NCBI GenBank assembly: GCA_945928865.1
Contig: CAMENZ010000006.1
Span: 42,922-106,921 of the forward strand
Reading direction: 5' to 3'
From: an uncultured Clostridia bacterium
Lineage (GTDB): Bacteria > Bacillota > Clostridia > Peptostreptococcales > Anaerovoracaceae
Length of the DNA: 64,000 nt
How positions within the stretch are numbered: position 1 is the first letter of the stretch; every line of letters starts with the position of its first letter. Shown here one piece after another: positions 62,374 to 64,000 of this stretch. The translations under genes were made by a program, and so were the position numbers. The notes under the pieces were generated by a model. It was not told the DNA's origin, did not search any database, and was given only the letters and a program-made list of their open reading frames with translations.

Positions 62374-64000
62374 CTATACCACCTCCATGATTTTCTCCGG
62401 GTATTGATTGGTATAGTGATTTATCTTTTCAAGTACATCTATGGTTTCATCATAGTTAAAATGAATCTCTATTCTTTTATCTTCCAAAACATATATTTTA
62501 TCTATTAGCCTTACAAGAAGTCCTCTTTCTAAGGTATTGATATTCTTATACTTCCTAATCTCAGAAAAGAAATTCTGATTTCCTAAGCTCTTTTTATATA
62601 GCCTTGTAATTTCTTTATTTTGCTTTTCTAAAATCAATTCACTTTCTACAATACGGTTTGTGTAAAACTCTCTCATATCGTAAAACTCTTCTTCAGCTAT
62701 CAGTCCTTCTTTTAAGTCCTGATAAAGAGAAGATTTTAGAAGTTCAAATTTTGCCTTACTTTTCTTAGTCTGCTCTTGTCTTTTATCAATCTTTTTGAAA
62801 AGTTCATAAGACACTTCCATTTCTCTTACTTTTTCTAAAAAGGCTTCATATTTTCCAAGAGATTTAATATAGTGGCGAATCATCTCAAGAACAGCTACCT
62901 TTAAATCTTCCTGTTTTATTGAGTGTCTACTACAACCCATTCCTTTATTATATGAAGAACAAATATAGTAGATTGTTGGTTTTTTCCCTCTTTTATCTAC
63001 TTTCTTAGTCATTTGAGAATTGCAGTCTTTACAAAACAATAGTCCTGAAAATATATCTGCTTTTTCTCCGATATTCTTTGCCTTTATATCGCATTTTAAT
63101 AGTTTTTGAGCAACATCAAAATCATGAGTATCAATGATTGCTTCGTGGTTATCCTCTATTTCAATCCAGTCTGCCCTATCTTTTGAAACCACCTTATCCA
63201 GCTTATAGTTTATCTTCTCTCTTTTTCCTTGTTGTAGCGTTCCAATATATATTTCATTGGTTAAAATACGATTTACAGCAGGTGTATCCCACTTGGCAAC
63301 AGCCTTTGTACTAAATCCTGTCTTATATCTAATCCCCTTTGATTTCTTATATTCCATAGGAGATAATATTCCATTATCATTCAAGTGTTTTGCAATAGAA
63401 AATGAGCTATATCCTTCAAGTTTCATAGAAAAGATTTTTTGCACCACATACTCTACTTCTTTATCTATTACAATTTTGTGCTTATCTTCTTTATCTTTTT
63501 CATAGCCATAAGGAGTATAGTTCGATATAAACTGTCCTTGTTTTCTCTTGACCTTGCAAACACTTCTGACCTTTGCAGATGTATCTCTACAATAGTTATC
63601 GTTAATAAAATTCTTGAAAGGAATAACTAAGTTCTTTTCTGTTTCACTGGCTGTAAAGCTGTCATAATTATCGTTTAAGGCTATAAACCTTATATCAAGT
63701 GAAGGAAATACTCTTTGTAAGTATCTTCCGCTATCAATATAATCTCTACCAAATCTTGATAAGTCTTTTACGATAATACAGTTAATATTTCCTGTAATGA
63801 CATCTTCCATCATTTCTTTAAAAGATGGTCTTTCAAAATTGATGCCTGAGTACCCATCATCTACATATTCACTTACAAGCTCCATATCTTCATTCTTATC
63901 AATGTATTCTTTTATCTGAAGCCTTTGATTTGAGATACTGTTACTTTCTGTTTTAAAGTCCTTATCATATTTTTCATCATCTTGTGATAGTCTAAGGTAC
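62374..64000 (-). CDS. Large serine recombinase 3 (5' end beyond window)
   Basis: Continues in frame to the window edge: the codons upstream of an internal ATG at 63885 read YLRLSQDDEKYDKDFKTESNSISNQR, which holds the catalytic serine, so the true start lies outside. After DDGYSGINFERPSF and VKDLSRFGRDYIDSG come the Recombinase domain, zinc ribbon FCKDCNSQM ... CSSYNKGMGC and a coiled coil. It is closest in N-terminal pattern to recombinase 1. Confidence 0.93.
   Translation of the reverse strand, partial: YLRLSQDDEKYDKDFKTESNSISNQRLQIKEYIDKNEDMELVSEYVDDGYSGINFERPSFKEMMEDVITGNINCIIVKDLSRFGRDYIDSGRYLQRVFPSLDIRFIALNDNYDSFTASETEKNLVIPFKNFINDNYCRDTSAKVRSVCKVKRKQGQFISNYTPYGYEKDKEDKHKIVIDKEVEYVVQKIFSMKLEGYSSFSIAKHLNDNGILSPMEYKKSKGIRYKTGFSTKAVAKWDTPAVNRILTNEIYIGTLQQGKREKINYKLDKVVSKDRADWIEIEDNHEAIIDTHDFDVAQKLLKCDIKAKNIGEKADIFSGLLFCKDCNSQMTKKVDKRGKKPTIYYICSSYNKGMGCSRHSIKQEDLKVAVLEMIRHYIKSLGKYEAFLEKVREMEVSYELFKKIDKRQEQTKKSKAKFELLKSSLYQDLKEGLIAEEEFYDMREFYTNRIVESELILEKQNKEITRLYKKSLGNQNFFSEIRKYKNINTLERGLLVRLIDKIYVLEDKRIEIHFNYDETIDVLEKINHYTNQYPEKIMEVV

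Noticed and set aside
1..64000. tRNA or rRNA genes
   Set aside because: I scanned the gaps for cloverleaf-like GGTTCGA/ CCA-type patterns and saw none; small or unusual RNAs could be missed without a covariance search.

Overview
The window looks like chromosome of a low-GC, Gram-positive, anaerobic member of the Clostridia (Firmicutes). This rests on AT-rich DNA, GGAGG-type ribosome sites and many consensus TTGACA-N17-TATAAT promoters. It also rests on a VPKTG sortase substrate, an oxygen-labile Fe-S serine dehydratase, 3-hydroxybutyryl-CoA dehydrogenase and the early, oxygen-independent cobalamin route. No rRNA, tRNA or CRISPR array was seen.

Layout. 1-5808 (minus) is the rho neighbourhood: rho, a YqhQ/DUF1385 membrane protein, prmC, a large cell-wall-anchored Cna-B surface protein, and rpmE cut by the window edge. 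5979-12091 (minus) holds the two-subunit L-serine dehydratase, an M18 aminopeptidase, a purine-type phosphoribosyltransferase, an NCS2 nucleobase permease and a drug/metabolite transporter. 12216-15502 (plus) is a late cobalamin operon: TIM-barrel protein, cobT, cobU, cobS. 15708-19096 (minus) has a DUF4342 protein, an OmpR/histidine-kinase pair and purine nucleoside phosphorylase.

19160-20947 is a small foreign island. It holds a GC-richer SAM methyltransferase behind a 13-codon leader peptide and alternative hairpins, flanked by two gene remnants. 21016-29228 (minus) carries hbd, then a run phosphoglucomutase - hslO - ddl - DUF1934 - DUF1846 - ClC antiporter. htrA (29380-30786, plus) lies divergent to it.

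31007-41018 (minus) is the centrepiece: eleven or twelve closely packed genes from cobalt import (cbiMNQO) through hemA, hemL, hemB, hemC, hemD/cobA, precorrin-2 dehydrogenase and cbiX to cbiL. Together they make 5-aminolevulinate, close the ring to uroporphyrinogen III, methylate and oxidise it, insert cobalt and start corrin methylation. They sit behind one perfect promoter, and I found no B12 riboswitch. With cobTUS this covers both ends of B12 synthesis; the middle genes must lie elsewhere.

41570-58806 contains housekeeping genes (gntR-type regulator, ispE, tadA, a K+/H+-type antiporter, a second two-component system, radA, an EF-G paralogue with a coupled secreted protein, lysO-type exporter, DMT transporter, asnS, cvpA). 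It also has a 92-residue free-standing protein carrying an NrdD-like glycyl-radical loop, and alr. From about 58880 a mobile element begins: a block of repeated ATAGTG motifs, then three back-to-back large serine recombinases running off the window end.

The points most worth a second look are the free-standing glycyl-radical-loop protein, the leader-peptide/hairpin control region of the methyltransferase, the ATAGTG repeat block beside the recombinase triplet, and the riboswitch-less cobalt/tetrapyrrole operon.
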